This document shows, in pieces, positions 11,251-22,213 of a DNA stretch of 64,000 nucleotides (within the stretch, counting starts at the first letter, position 1; the number at the start of each line of letters is the position of its first letter). The notes under the pieces were generated by a model that searched no databases, was not told where the DNA came from, and saw only the letters and a list, made by a program, of their open reading frames with translations. Position numbers and translations under genes: made by a program. The stretch is taken from NCBI RefSeq assembly GCF_003369915.1, contig NC_046675.1:13268001-13332000 (forward strand), given 5' to 3'. The stretch is from Drosophila miranda (lineage: Eukaryota > Arthropoda > Insecta > Diptera > Drosophilidae).

Positions 11251-11356
11251 TTCGGTATTACTTTCCGCCCTTGGAGTAAACGATGAACTGAATGTCCCGT
11301 GCTTGTGCTGAGGAAGTGGCACCACAATCTGAAGGAGCCCTCTGCAGATGGTTATT

Positions 11357-11366
11357 GACAGCTGTC
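11357..11366. promoter_or_regulatory. Palindromic E-box upstream of IR gene 3
   Basis: GACAGCTGTC ends 107 bp before the ATG at 11250, on the far side of the gene because it is inverted. A TGATTAAG follows about 30 bp further upstream, similar to the TGATTAA beside the palindrome in genes 1 and 2. The rest of this promoter has diverged from the other two, so retention of this block is notable. Confidence 0.5.
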
Positions 11367-12481
11367 TGCTTCCGATTGGTTGGTGTTCACTTAGCTTAAT
11401 CAGGAAGTTTATTTGCCTTTCGCTAATTTTATAATTCTGTGTGGAAATGTGGGGTCAATCGATACTTGTTTTTGTGGCTGAGGCGCTGAAGCATCTAAAA
11501 TTGGATCAATGCTGCCCCCGTCGATCACTGGCCAAGGCGTTATGCCCAATTCCAATGAATGAATAAATAAATACTCTCTGGCAGCTGCTGATTCATTTAT
11601 CTGTGCACGTCCATTATTTTCAATTCTAATAGATCGTTTTTTGCTATTGTTTGATTTGATGGTTGGATTCCGCTGTTCCACGAATATCATTTTCAATTGA
11701 TGGCCATAAAATATTACCGCAAATAATCTCACATCTGTGTGTGTGTCCATTGTGTCTGGTGGATGGCCACAGACGGTCATTAATCAGGCGGCAAATTGTC
11801 ACAATTTGTGGCAATTGTTGTCTGTGTTTGTGATGCTGTAATTATGACAATTTTGCGTAATTGTTTTTTTTTTTCGTTGTCGGCAGTTGGTTATTACCGC
11901 ACATATGATTGTTTGCATTTAGCGATTGTTGGTGGCGCGTTTACAAGCCGCTCGCTTGGGCTCAACCATTGCTAATTTCATTAAATTCCCTTTGCCCTGA
12001 TGCATCCACTGACTGACTGACGGACACACGTCGTATACGTAATGTGCAATACAGTTTATGAAACGTTAATTAGCGGCGGTAATTTGCCGGCAGGCAGTCG
12101 GCTTGTTTGGCTGACTGTTAATTGATGCACAGCATTTTCATTATGCTGATTGAACTGAAGACAGTGTGGCAGCCACATCTTCAGCTTGTCAAGGGCCAAT
12201 AAATCAGTTTATTCGCTGAATATTACACTGAAATACATCCTGCAAGGCTTTTGGGAAAATCTGTCCTGGATATGATCAACGCATATCCAATCTGTGCGGC
12301 TGTCCGGGCTGTCAATCATTTATGGTAGCCTCAAAAACCGCACAGCAGAAAAATTAAGAAAATTTCATGAAAAATTAAATCAGCAAATCTGATTATGCAT
12401 CGCATACAGAGACCACTCTCAATTTTCCTCAGACTCTGTGTTCGCTGTTCAATTTAGAAAACCACAATTTGTATTTTCCCT

Positions 12482-12512
12482 CCACACACACACACACACA
12501 CTCACACACACA
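12482..12512. repeat. CA microsatellite
   Basis: An almost perfect CA dinucleotide run of about 30 bp, interrupted once by CT. Confidence 0.9.
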
Positions 12513-15500
12513 TAAACAAACATTTAGTGGCATATACATATACTCTCAGTCCAATTTCCATTGCTGACAAATGCAAAAGCCGCGCTCGGCGCTCCGGCTC
12601 TCGCTCTAAATGTTATTTATAATAGAATTTATGCCTAGATGGCAGGCATCTATGGACCGGACCAAATGCAAATGGCAGCCTGTCGCCAGAGTTCCAATTT
12701 CGACCATGTATCAGATTTTTGTACCCTGCGTGCGAATCAATTCAAGGGTTTATAAGGATCTACGATGGTATATTGCTACGGGATTGAAAGAGAGTATAGA
12801 TGCAAAATTTGGTAGATATTTGTATCAAAGCTTTTAAAAGAGCTCTTAACAATTTATTTTAAATGCTAATTATATTTAAAATTTAAATTTTTTCATGAAT
12901 TTAAATTAGGAGGCATATAAACTCTTATTAAAAAACATTTGTTATGTTCGGGTGTTTTTTTTTTTATTAAATAACGAATTTTTTAATATTAATGGGTATT
13001 TCTCGAGGTCTCGAACATACGCTTTTGATGTACAAAAAATATAGAAAACAAAATATATTCCTCAGATTTTTTTAATCGATTCGATAGCCTTTTGTTAGCT
13101 TTAGGTTCATATAATTTTTAGTTTTTATAAAGAAAGCAATAAGCTTGGGATCCCGAATGCACGCTAAATAGAAGTCCACTTTGGTTTGAATGGAAAAATC
13201 CTCAAAACGGAACTGAATATTCTTAAGTATTTAATTTATTTTGAAAGAGGATTTATGTATGTAGTTTTTTATCGAGAATTTACACAATAAAGTATTTTCA
13301 TTGGTGTTCTTTAAATTGAATTTAGTACCAGTGGCGGATGTACGATTTTTCCATGTGTTTTTTTTTACTTTATTCCATCACATTCGCCCATAAATCACTT
13401 CATATTTTTTTAGCAAACAACTTAATTTGGCTTTTAAGAAAGACTTTTAGGAAAAACTTTTATCAAAAGTTAACTTTCTTACAGGAGAAAATAGTAAAGG
13501 TAAAAATTACCATAAAAATACCATACAAATACCGAAAAATACCGAAAAAGTAAATTTTTAATTATTTAATTGTTTTTCAGATCAAAGTTAATGATATAAA
13601 TTTTTCAATTAATTTCGAAAATGGAAATCAGTTTTGATTGGCTTATCGGAAATCCCATAATCGATTCTGAAATTTATAATGGTATACCCCAAAGTCGTGA
13701 CAATTGCCTTCGATGTGCCATATACGATACACATTTGTTTAAATTTTTCTTTGGGTCTGTGTGGGCGGAGGGGGGTGTTCGTTCAGCAACCGCAAAATTC
13801 AGCAACAGCAATGGCAGACGGCGTTATAATGAACCATTTTGTGGCCAAAAATGGTAGCAAAAAAAAAAAACAGAAACGTCTAAAAATTTCACCCGATTTC
13901 CTTTTCGATGATGCATTTCCAAATATTTCATAGATTGAAAACGAAATTGAAAATGTGCATGGGGCCAAAGGCAAACAACATTGGACATTATATTAAAATG
14001 GAGTCATAAATTGGCCAAAAATCTCCTTTTATGCGCGGAGGCCTCCTCTTCTGTGCGGCACTTTTTGCCACTGCCCCTCCATAGCTGTCCCTTTTTTGCT
14101 CCAGCTTTGGTCTCTTTCTCGCTCGCGTTCTCTATGGGTGTGTGTGTGCATGTGCCCTGAAGCGTTAACATTGCATGAAGGCAAATCTCAATGGCATTTA
14201 TGTGCTGTTGTGGCGCCACCATTAATACGGACGCCACGTGCTGCATGCGTGGGGCATCGCGGAGAGGTGGAGGAGGTGGCGCTGGCTGATTGAGGGCCTT
14301 GGGGGAGCGGTGCGGTGCTGTTGTGCGGTGCTGGTGTGCGTTGTCAGGCATTGTCAGCATTGGTGTTGGCCATACAACAATGCCCGCTGGCGGCATGTGT
14401 CAACAGCTGTTGCCGTTGCATTTGCCGTTGCAGTTGCATAATTTTTGGCCTTTGCCTGTGCCCACAAAATGGGCAACAAAAGCGGTCGGGCATCAGCATC
14501 AAAAAATGGGAAATGCATTGGGAAAAGTCAATTTAATTACAAAACGGGCGCGCATTTAAATTTAAATCAACTGGTCAGCGAAAACCACGTTTCTGTTCGT
14601 TTCAGGCTGTGTGGGAATTTCTGATTTACAATGTCATTAGGGGGGGTAGGGGGGACGGGACAACAGCTCTTTAAAGGCAAACTTTAAATATCTCTACCAC
14701 AGATAGACAACCGTGTGTGTGCTCCGTGTGTGTGTGTAAATAGTTTACACGGCCAGCTAAAACGGAAATGGCTGCCCCTGTGTGTCTGTGTCTGTGTTAG
14801 TATGCCAATGCAGGCGGCGCGCCGCGGCGTTGCAAGAAGTATGCTACGAAATATTTTCAGTTTCATGCGCCAAGGCTTTACATTCATTGCTCGCCTCTGA
14901 CACGCCCTGCCTGCTCCTCCTCCCTCTCACTCTCTCTCTCTGTGGCAGAAAAATGGAATTGTTTATTTGCTTTCGCCTTTTCTTATTTAAAACTATTTTA
15001 TGTGCCTGCTGTCCCAGCGTAAAGTTTGCCAAAACGATAGAAAGTACACACATAGAGAGAAGGAGAGAGAGTGAGAGGGAGGGAGCACAGAGACTGGGCC
15101 AGCAACTGGAGTGTGAAACGTTTTCACTTCCGTGTGGTGGCCCAACGACCAAGCTCCGACAAGTCTCCTCCGGACTACGGACTACGGACTCCGGACTCCG
15201 GACTCTCCTGCACCACTTTTCTTAGCATGAACATAAAGTTTAGTCGATTCTGTGCAGTTTTTTCGACCCTGTAAATGAAGGCCAAAGCGGGTATGTTGGT
15301 ACTCCATGGCCAAGGCTGAAGAAAGACATCTCCATCAGAGTCTTGTGGGGGTTTTTTTGCAGCACTACTTGCCAGAAAATTTTAGGAAATTCCACAAAAT
15401 TCTAGAAAATTCTCTGTTAGCTAGAACTATGTGTCGGTCTAATATATAGAGAGGATTGACAGTGGAAATACATATTTGTTCGTGTTATTGGATTATTTTA

Positions 15501-17319
15501 GCAGGTGGCCCGAAGTATACCCGATCCCAAATCAGGAGGCATTGACAGTGGCTATCAATAATTGGCTAACAAGATTCGCAGTTTATATATTTACATATGT
15601 ACATGGGATTTATTTATTTACATATATTTAAGGCACAAAAAGGCATATGTTTTAATACTAAAAATGTACTAACCTAAATCGCAATTGATTTCTTTTATAA
15701 CCCATTTGAATGGGAATTTTTTGGCTATGTTTTTATTTTATTTATGGCTTACATTCCGCCTGTAGAGTTTCCATTTACAGGGGTATTCTATAGTCGGCTT
15801 ATCGCCTAAATGCTTGTAGTTTTCTAGGGTTGTTCTTGTTGCGTTTGTTACTATTCCATCTAAGGCTTACACCCATTTGTGTGGCTGTTGCTGTGCCTTT
15901 GCCTCTGCTCCTGACCAAAATCCCATTTGGCACTGAATTGTGTGCGCACATTGAATTTGTAGTAAGCTTAAAACTCGAGCAATCTATGGGCATTAATAGA
16001 TATTTTATCTCTGTGTGTGTGTGTGTGTGGAAAAATATTTATACCTCTCTCCTGCCATACATACATCGATTTTCGTGCAGTGTAATTGAATTGCCAAGTG
16101 CTGGGGCCTCGATTCTTTTTCGGGTGGAGTTTTTTTTTTTTTTGTGGGCGGTAACATCCGATTTTGGATGTTGGATGTTGGTCAGAAGCCTACAGTCGGA
16201 GGGCACTTGAACTGGAAGGCAGCTGAAGATAGTCAACGGTTTATGACGTGTTTATTTGCCACAACAATTGCGACACAATTGTGCCACATGCAGTGACATT
16301 TATGTGACCAACTCGACCGACACAGGACCCGTGCGGAACAGAGAGGCAGCGAGTGTTGTCTATGAGTTATGGCTCTTCAAGCGGCAACTGCAACCGTTGC
16401 ATGCAACGTTGACACATCTGACTCTCTCTCTCTCTCTGCGTCTGTGTGTGTGTGTGATAAATGAAGCCTGCCAAGAAAAGCCAAGTCCAGGCACGTGACA
16501 ATTCCGGGATGCCTTTAAGTGGCTGCTTTAAAAATGTAGGCCTCGGTTTAGTAGAATATATAATGGAAAAATTCCAAGAAAAGTTCTTCTTATACATTTG
16601 TACATGAAATACGGATACGGTTTTACATGGCTGCCTCTTAGACCCCTCTCATTTCACTCTGAAATACTCCTTTGCCAATTGAACAATAAAGTCATAATAC
16701 GCTCTCGGCGTTTGTACCGAAAAGCGGATAGAAAGCCTCACACAGCCAGCTAAATGAAAGAAAATGCAATAAAATAACAACTTAACACCTTTGGCGCCCA
16801 AATAGACAGAGAGTGGTGGGAGGGGTACCCCCCCTCTCTATACCCCAACAAAAGTTCCAGCCATACACAAATGCGCAGGCAATGCAAAAAGCAAACCGTA
16901 AGCGTAGACTAAGCCGATTATAGCACGAAAGTAACGGCAAATGTCTGAGAGGCAGATAGAGCGAGGGAGGAGATGAGGGTGGAGCTGGAGCTGGAGCAAG
17001 AAAGTCGAGCAGGAAGTGCGTGGCATGGCGTGGCGTGGCGTGGCAGACAGAGCCAGAGCAGGCAATGAATTATCGCACTAGCAGCAGTCGAGACAAAAGT
17101 GTTGTAAAAAATGTAGTACTATTAATTTTCTTTGCATATCTTATTGTATCTTCATAAACAGACAAGCACACAGACGGGGCAAAGAGGTCGGAAAGGAGGG
17201 AGCAGGGACAACCCTCCAGGAAACTGGCTTAGTGCTAAGAGATTTCTAATTCAGTTGAGCAGAAATAAATTACTTACCGTAATTGTTTGCCATATAAAAC
17301 TGTAGCAAATAACATTGAG

Positions 17320-17354
17320 CTCTCTCTCTCTCTCTCTGTCTCTGTCTCTGTCTC
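17320..17354. repeat. CT microsatellite
   Basis: A TC dinucleotide run that grades into TCTCTG hexamer repeats. On the other strand it is a GAGA-type tract. Confidence 0.85.
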
Positions 17355-19507
17355 GTGGGAACTTTTGAGAGGAAAATTCTTGTTGTTTTAGGTATTTGCT
17401 TTGAGCCATTTATGTTTTGGCAGCTGCCGTAAAAGGATTTCTAGCATGCTTTACGCCTGATGGTAAATAAAAACTTAAATATCCCTGTGGGACCATCTCC
17501 ATCTCCCGCTCCCCCTCTCTCTCTCTCTCTTTTGAGTGCCGTAAAAACTTTAACAATTTTTGTAAAATTTATTTACTTGTTTACTTTTAATTTATCTACC
17601 GCACACTTATAGTTGACACGATAGAAAATTATTGCCCTTTCATTTTGTGCTTTATATGGGCATAAATAATTGTGCAACAGCAGCAGTAGTAGCAGCACAA
17701 AACTGCCTCGGTTACAATTTTTAATTATTTTTTAATGAACTACAAAAAAAAACAAGAGAAGCGGATAAAAAACCTGTCTCTTACATTATAAATTTATGCA
17801 TGTTTAAAGTGAATTTATTGCATGTTTAATTGTGGATAATGCGTCAGTTGCAGGCCAGCAGCAACAAGCTGCCACTGCCGCCCGGAGGCAGCCAATAACG
17901 TGGTAATTTCACTTTTACGATCTGCCCCGAGTCGTAAAGGACCTGCAACCATCAGAAAATATAGCCTTATGTCTGGCAGGACATTTCATTCGTCGAAGTT
18001 TGCCTAACTCTTAGTCCATCAAGCATTGATTTTCAAGCACCTTTCACGTCCAAATCCTACACTCCCTGCCACAAGCCCAATCTGAGCGGGCCCCACAAGT
18101 CACGTGCTTCTGCTGGGGCTCCAAAAATCACGCATTAGCTGCCAGTTTGCACTTAAAGTCATAAATTTATTTAAATATATGAGGGTAGCCGTGCCCGTAC
18201 CCGTACCCCTCACATGCATTGCATACATATAAACGCGAAAGCCCCACACGTTCAGAGGGGGGAAGGGGGCTGGACGGCACCGCTGTAAAGCAAAATTTAT
18301 ATTAACTTCATTTTGCCATGGCTGCTGCTTCGGGGTGCTCCCGGGTACGGCCACGGCTGCCTTTGCCATGCAGTCATTGCATAACTCATACGCACCGTGT
18401 GCCGAGCGAATCGCGGTGCGTGGCGCTCCGCTCCACTCCAGCCAGCCAGCCAGCCATATCACCGACACAAAGTGAAGAAAGGCTGCCTCGAAAAATGGCA
18501 GCCAAGAGAATTTTAAATTACGCTTTTGAGTGTCGACGGTTGAGGCCGAAATGCAACTGCAGCTGCAGCTGCATCACTCCCTTTTCGTTGCATGCATTTA
18601 ATTGCAAATGAAGCAAGAGCTGTTGAGGCAACAGCGGCAGACCCAGACCCAGACGCAGACCCAGCCAAAGCGCTGACAATGCCAATTGCCATCCTGCAGT
18701 CCCAGCCCCGGTCCGTGCCACATCAAGCTGCAAAACTGCAAATGACGTTTAATCAAAGTTGTTGAAATTGATAGCATTGTTTGTAGTGCACGCCGGCGAG
18801 TGGCAAAATGGCAAAATGCATTTTAAAGTGCGCTAAATGTGTTAATTAAAGCGGCTCCGCCCCTTACATGACTTTGCTTTCGCGTTTCATTGGCCCCCCA
18901 GAAAAAAAAAGCCCCATAAATAAATAAGCAAAGCAGCCCAGGTACAAATGCAACAGATTTGAATTAGAAAAGTAGCAGCCAACAAAAGGAGAAGGGTAAC
19001 ATACTCCACAGAGAGAGAGAGAGGGAGAGGGAGCTGCAAGGATCCTGGGAAATTGCAACTTAGTTGCTGTGGCAGGCAATAAAATAAAGTCTTAGCCAAG
19101 TTCCCATGCAACAGCCAGAAACTGGTGGCACATTTAATTTGTTGCGCAACAAATTAGCATTTATTTTCATTAGGATTTCAACTTCTGCTTACTGTTGTTC
19201 CTCCTTCTTTCTATGCTCCCATGTTCAACCCATTCATTTTTTCGTCTGCTCTTTGTTTGCTTTTAATTATAAATACATGTGCTACAAGCAATATTAACCC
19301 ATGGCTTTGCAAAATTCCTTAAGGAATATCCCCTCATATAATTCGTAAGAGTAACGGCCACAAAATCCTACAACACAGTCCTCGTCGGAGCACAGAAAAT
19401 ACTTACTTTTCGGTCCCAAAATTCCAACAACAAATAGACAGTCTCTGGGGAAGTCCATCAGTCGGTCCCAGGAAAACAAAAATAATTTACTAAAAGTTAC
19501 TAAAGAA

Positions 19508-20075
19508 AACTGATGCTCGAGAATACAAGAGCTAAGAAAAAAATGTTAATATTTAAAAAAAAAAACGATTGTTCCTAAAAATTATTTCGATTTTCAAATT
19601 TTGTTATCAAATCTTTAGTATATATTTTTATTTAAATTATAGTATTCTGTGTTCTACTTTCGAGAATAAAAATCCCATTAAAAATTTTTAGATGTTTAAT
19701 TTTAAAAAAGAACAATAATTTCTAAAAATAATTTTGATTTTTCCACATTTTGGTATCAAATCTTTCTTTCATATTTTTCTTTTTTTTTAATTATAGTATT
19801 CAGTTTTTTACTTTAAGTTCTTTAAATAAAACTAAAAATTAAGTAAACTACAATTGTATAACTGATGCTCGAAAATAGAAAATGCCAATAACATACTTTA
19901 AATGTTTAATTTTTTTTTTAAAAAAAGGAGATAATTTCTAAAAATTTGTTTGGATTTTCCCATTTAGTTTCAAATATTTTTTATATATTTTTTTTTGTAA
20001 TTATGGTATTTATTATTTTACTTTAAGTGCTTTAGATAAATTAATAAATAAAATTTAAATGAACTAAAAATATAT
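19508..20075. repeat. AT-rich, highly diverged repeat array
   Basis: Three similar blocks can be read. Each has TTTAAT(T)n and a poly-A run, then AATAATTTCTAAAAAT or a close variant, GATTTTCC or GATTTTCA, a TTTCAAAT or ATCAAATCTTT motif, TATATTTTT, AATTATAGTATT or AATTATGGTATT, and a TTTACTTTAAG or TCTACTTTCGAG motif. The phrase AACTGATGCTCGA begins at 19508 and recurs at 19859, about 350 bp apart. The origin is unknown. Confidence 0.6.
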
Positions 20076-20283
20076 TAGAATTATAATATGTATAAATTTT
20101 TAAGGGCATAAGTATTAATTTTTGTTCTTAAATATTTGTTAATTTTTGAATGTATATCCACCCCCAATGCCAGCCAATGGGTTAAGGTCCATGCAATTCT
20201 TGTGCGCTCTGCTGGTGCTGGTGGTGTATATTTTTCCATAGCCTAGCCCACAATTGTGGGCGCGTGGCATGGTCTTCTTGCAT

Positions 20284-22213
20284 TCAATTAATGCCTGTAT
20301 AGAAAGCATCGCCGCGTCGCCGATGATGCCGACCATCGTCATCGTCAGCGTCAAAGCCATGGCCGGCAGCAGCAGCAGCAGCATCATCATCATCACCTTG
20401 ACGGCGCTGGGCATTATCCAAGTAAGAGCTCACGCCCGACTGAGCGCCCAACGAGGCTGAAGACCATGGTGCGGATGAGTAGCGCTGCCTGATGCTGCTG
20501 CCGCCGCTGCCAGCATGCGAGCCGGCGCCACCGTAAGACCAAGGACGCCGCGGATTGCTGTAACGGGAGTCCGAGTAGCGGTGGCGTTCAGGGTAGTAGT
20601 GATGCTGATAGTAATCGGAATCTGAATCTGAATCGGAGTCAAAGTCGGGACGGGACGAGTGGTCAATGTGTGTTGTGCGATTAGGATAGAAGTCCGCGGC
20701 GCTGGTCTGGGGCGGTCCTGGTGGGGGTCTGCGATGTCCGTAATTATAATCAACATCGTCATCATCATCACCGGGGGGTGGTGGATAATGATGTGAGTCC
20801 GTGGCTGGATTGTGATTATGGTGCTGGTGCGGATGCGGGTGCGGTTGCTGGTGCGGTTGCTGGTGAGGATGGTGCTGGTTCTGGTGATACTGGGGCTTAT
20901 TAGTCACCACGGCAGCAGCAGCAGCTCCACTATACGGCGACTGCAGCACCACCGTGGGTTTAACAATAACGGGGGCCGGACTAGAGACGGGGACGGAACC
21001 GGGTCCTGAGTCCGGCACTGGGACCAAGGCAGCCTGCTGCCAAGATGGGGTCGGCGATGAGGTTTGTTCGCGTGAGTTCATCTCGGCTAATTTATTGAAA
21101 CGATTGCGACTGCCGGTGTCCGTGAGCACCATCACGGTGGGATTCATATCGGACATGTGATCCTTGATGCAGTTCTGCAGCAGATTCAGGAAGAAGAAGA
21201 ACGAGAGCAGCGTCAGCGCGGACATCACCCCGCTGGAGTTCTTCTTCGATTTCTTGCCGGCGGAGCCCCTCGTGGGTGGCGGGGGCTTTGGATAGGAGTA
21301 CGGATGGACTGCTGGAGGATGGGGCGGCGGACGGGGCGGATGGGGCGGCGGATGGGGCATGCCCATGGACAGTGCGGGCGCACTCCCGGCACTGGCATGG
21401 TACGAGGTGAACCCACCCGAGGGTGGCGTCTGCTGCAGTTCGTACTCCACCGATGGCTCGATGTGGCTGCTAATTTTAAACTTGCATTAGCCTCTCGGTC
21501 TCTCTTTCTCTCTGTGTGTGTGTGTGTTGGGGGTTTGGGGTCTGACCCGTTGCTTACCCATGGCCGGAGTGTCCGCTGTACGGGGCAGTGCCTGCATAAG
21601 CACCGTTGTGGCTGCTGCCAGCGGCGGCCAGCAGCGGTCGTCCCTGTTGCTGGTAATGGTAATGGTTGCTCGGATAGTAATGGTTGGGATAATGCACGCG
21701 TTGCGTTTGACTGGAAAATATGGAAAGCGAGAAAAGGGAGTGGGTAAATGTACTCCGAATAGATGCAAATGAGACTCCCACTAGAGGGTGTCCCAAAAAT
21801 TCGTCGGGGATCTAATATCAAAAGAAGTTTCTTTGCCCTGTAATAAGAGGACTTTCTTTGCATACTTTCTCCCATGCCTTCCTCCTATCACTTTCTCTCA
21901 AATCACATGTGTTCTCTATCTTTCGGGACACCCTTTATCCTGTGCATGTCCTCGCTAAGTGCCTGAGCTATGGCGCTTTCGTGCTCTGCGGCTGCTTTTA
22001 GGGGTTTGGGGTCTGGCGTGGGGGCTTCATCGCGGGGTCACGGCGAGTGTCACTTTCTGTCATTTCGGCTTACGCATAATTATTCTCCGCAATTGCTGAC
22101 AGCAGTGGATGTTGTTCCTGCAGCTGTTGTTGTTGTTGTTCCTGTAGCTGTTGCAACTCTCGCAACTGCTCCAGCTGAAGTTGCAAATTTTGACTCTGAT
22201 TTGCCAGAGACAT
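20284..22213 (-). CDS. Single-pass membrane protein, low-complexity, function unknown
   Basis: I assemble three exons: 22213-22074, 21710-21558 and 21469-20284. The introns begin GTAAG and end in CAG or TAG, phases match at both joins, and the total of 1479 nt gives 492 residues. The N-terminus is Gln/Leu-rich and probably coiled. It is followed by Tyr/His-rich and then Pro/His-rich segments. One strong membrane helix lies at about 181-199 (ALTLLSFFFFLNLLQNCI) after a KKSKK basic stretch, followed by the motif NPTVMVLT. The tail is disordered, with His/Pro repeats, DSDSDSDSD, poly-Asp and poly-Ala. The basic residues before the helix suggest a cytoplasmic N-terminus. I do not recognise the family. 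The short ATG exon is inferred from its reading frame, donor site and phase fit. Confidence 0.8.
21785..21934. mobile_element. Short terminal-inverted-repeat element, MITE-like
   Basis: A 150-bp segment is bounded by AGGGTGTCCC at 21785 and its exact complement GGGACACCCT ending at 21934. Similarity continues imperfectly a few bases inward (AAAA against GAAA). It lies in the first intron of the membrane-protein gene. It has no coding capacity, as expected of a non-autonomous DNA transposon, but no clear target-site duplication is visible. It could also be a chance inverted repeat. Confidence 0.45.

Larger units (their letters stand above)
11400..20283. other. Long noncoding intergenic region
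   Basis: No gene can be supported in this 8.9 kb stretch. Open frames are short, overlap on both strands and are made of simple-sequence translations. It contains CA, CT and TG microsatellites, poly-T tracts and, at its right end, an AT-rich repeat array (19.5-20.1 kb). Regulatory DNA or distant UTRs could be present but cannot be recognised. Confidence 0.6.

Noticed and set aside
11251-11325. Upstream 25-codon extension of IR gene 3
   Set aside because: It would bury the signal peptide; the ATG at 11250 aligns with the starts of the other two receptors.
14782-15225. 147-codon open frame on the plus strand
   Set aside because: Composition comes from CT and TG runs and ACTCCGG repeats; no protein-like feature is visible.
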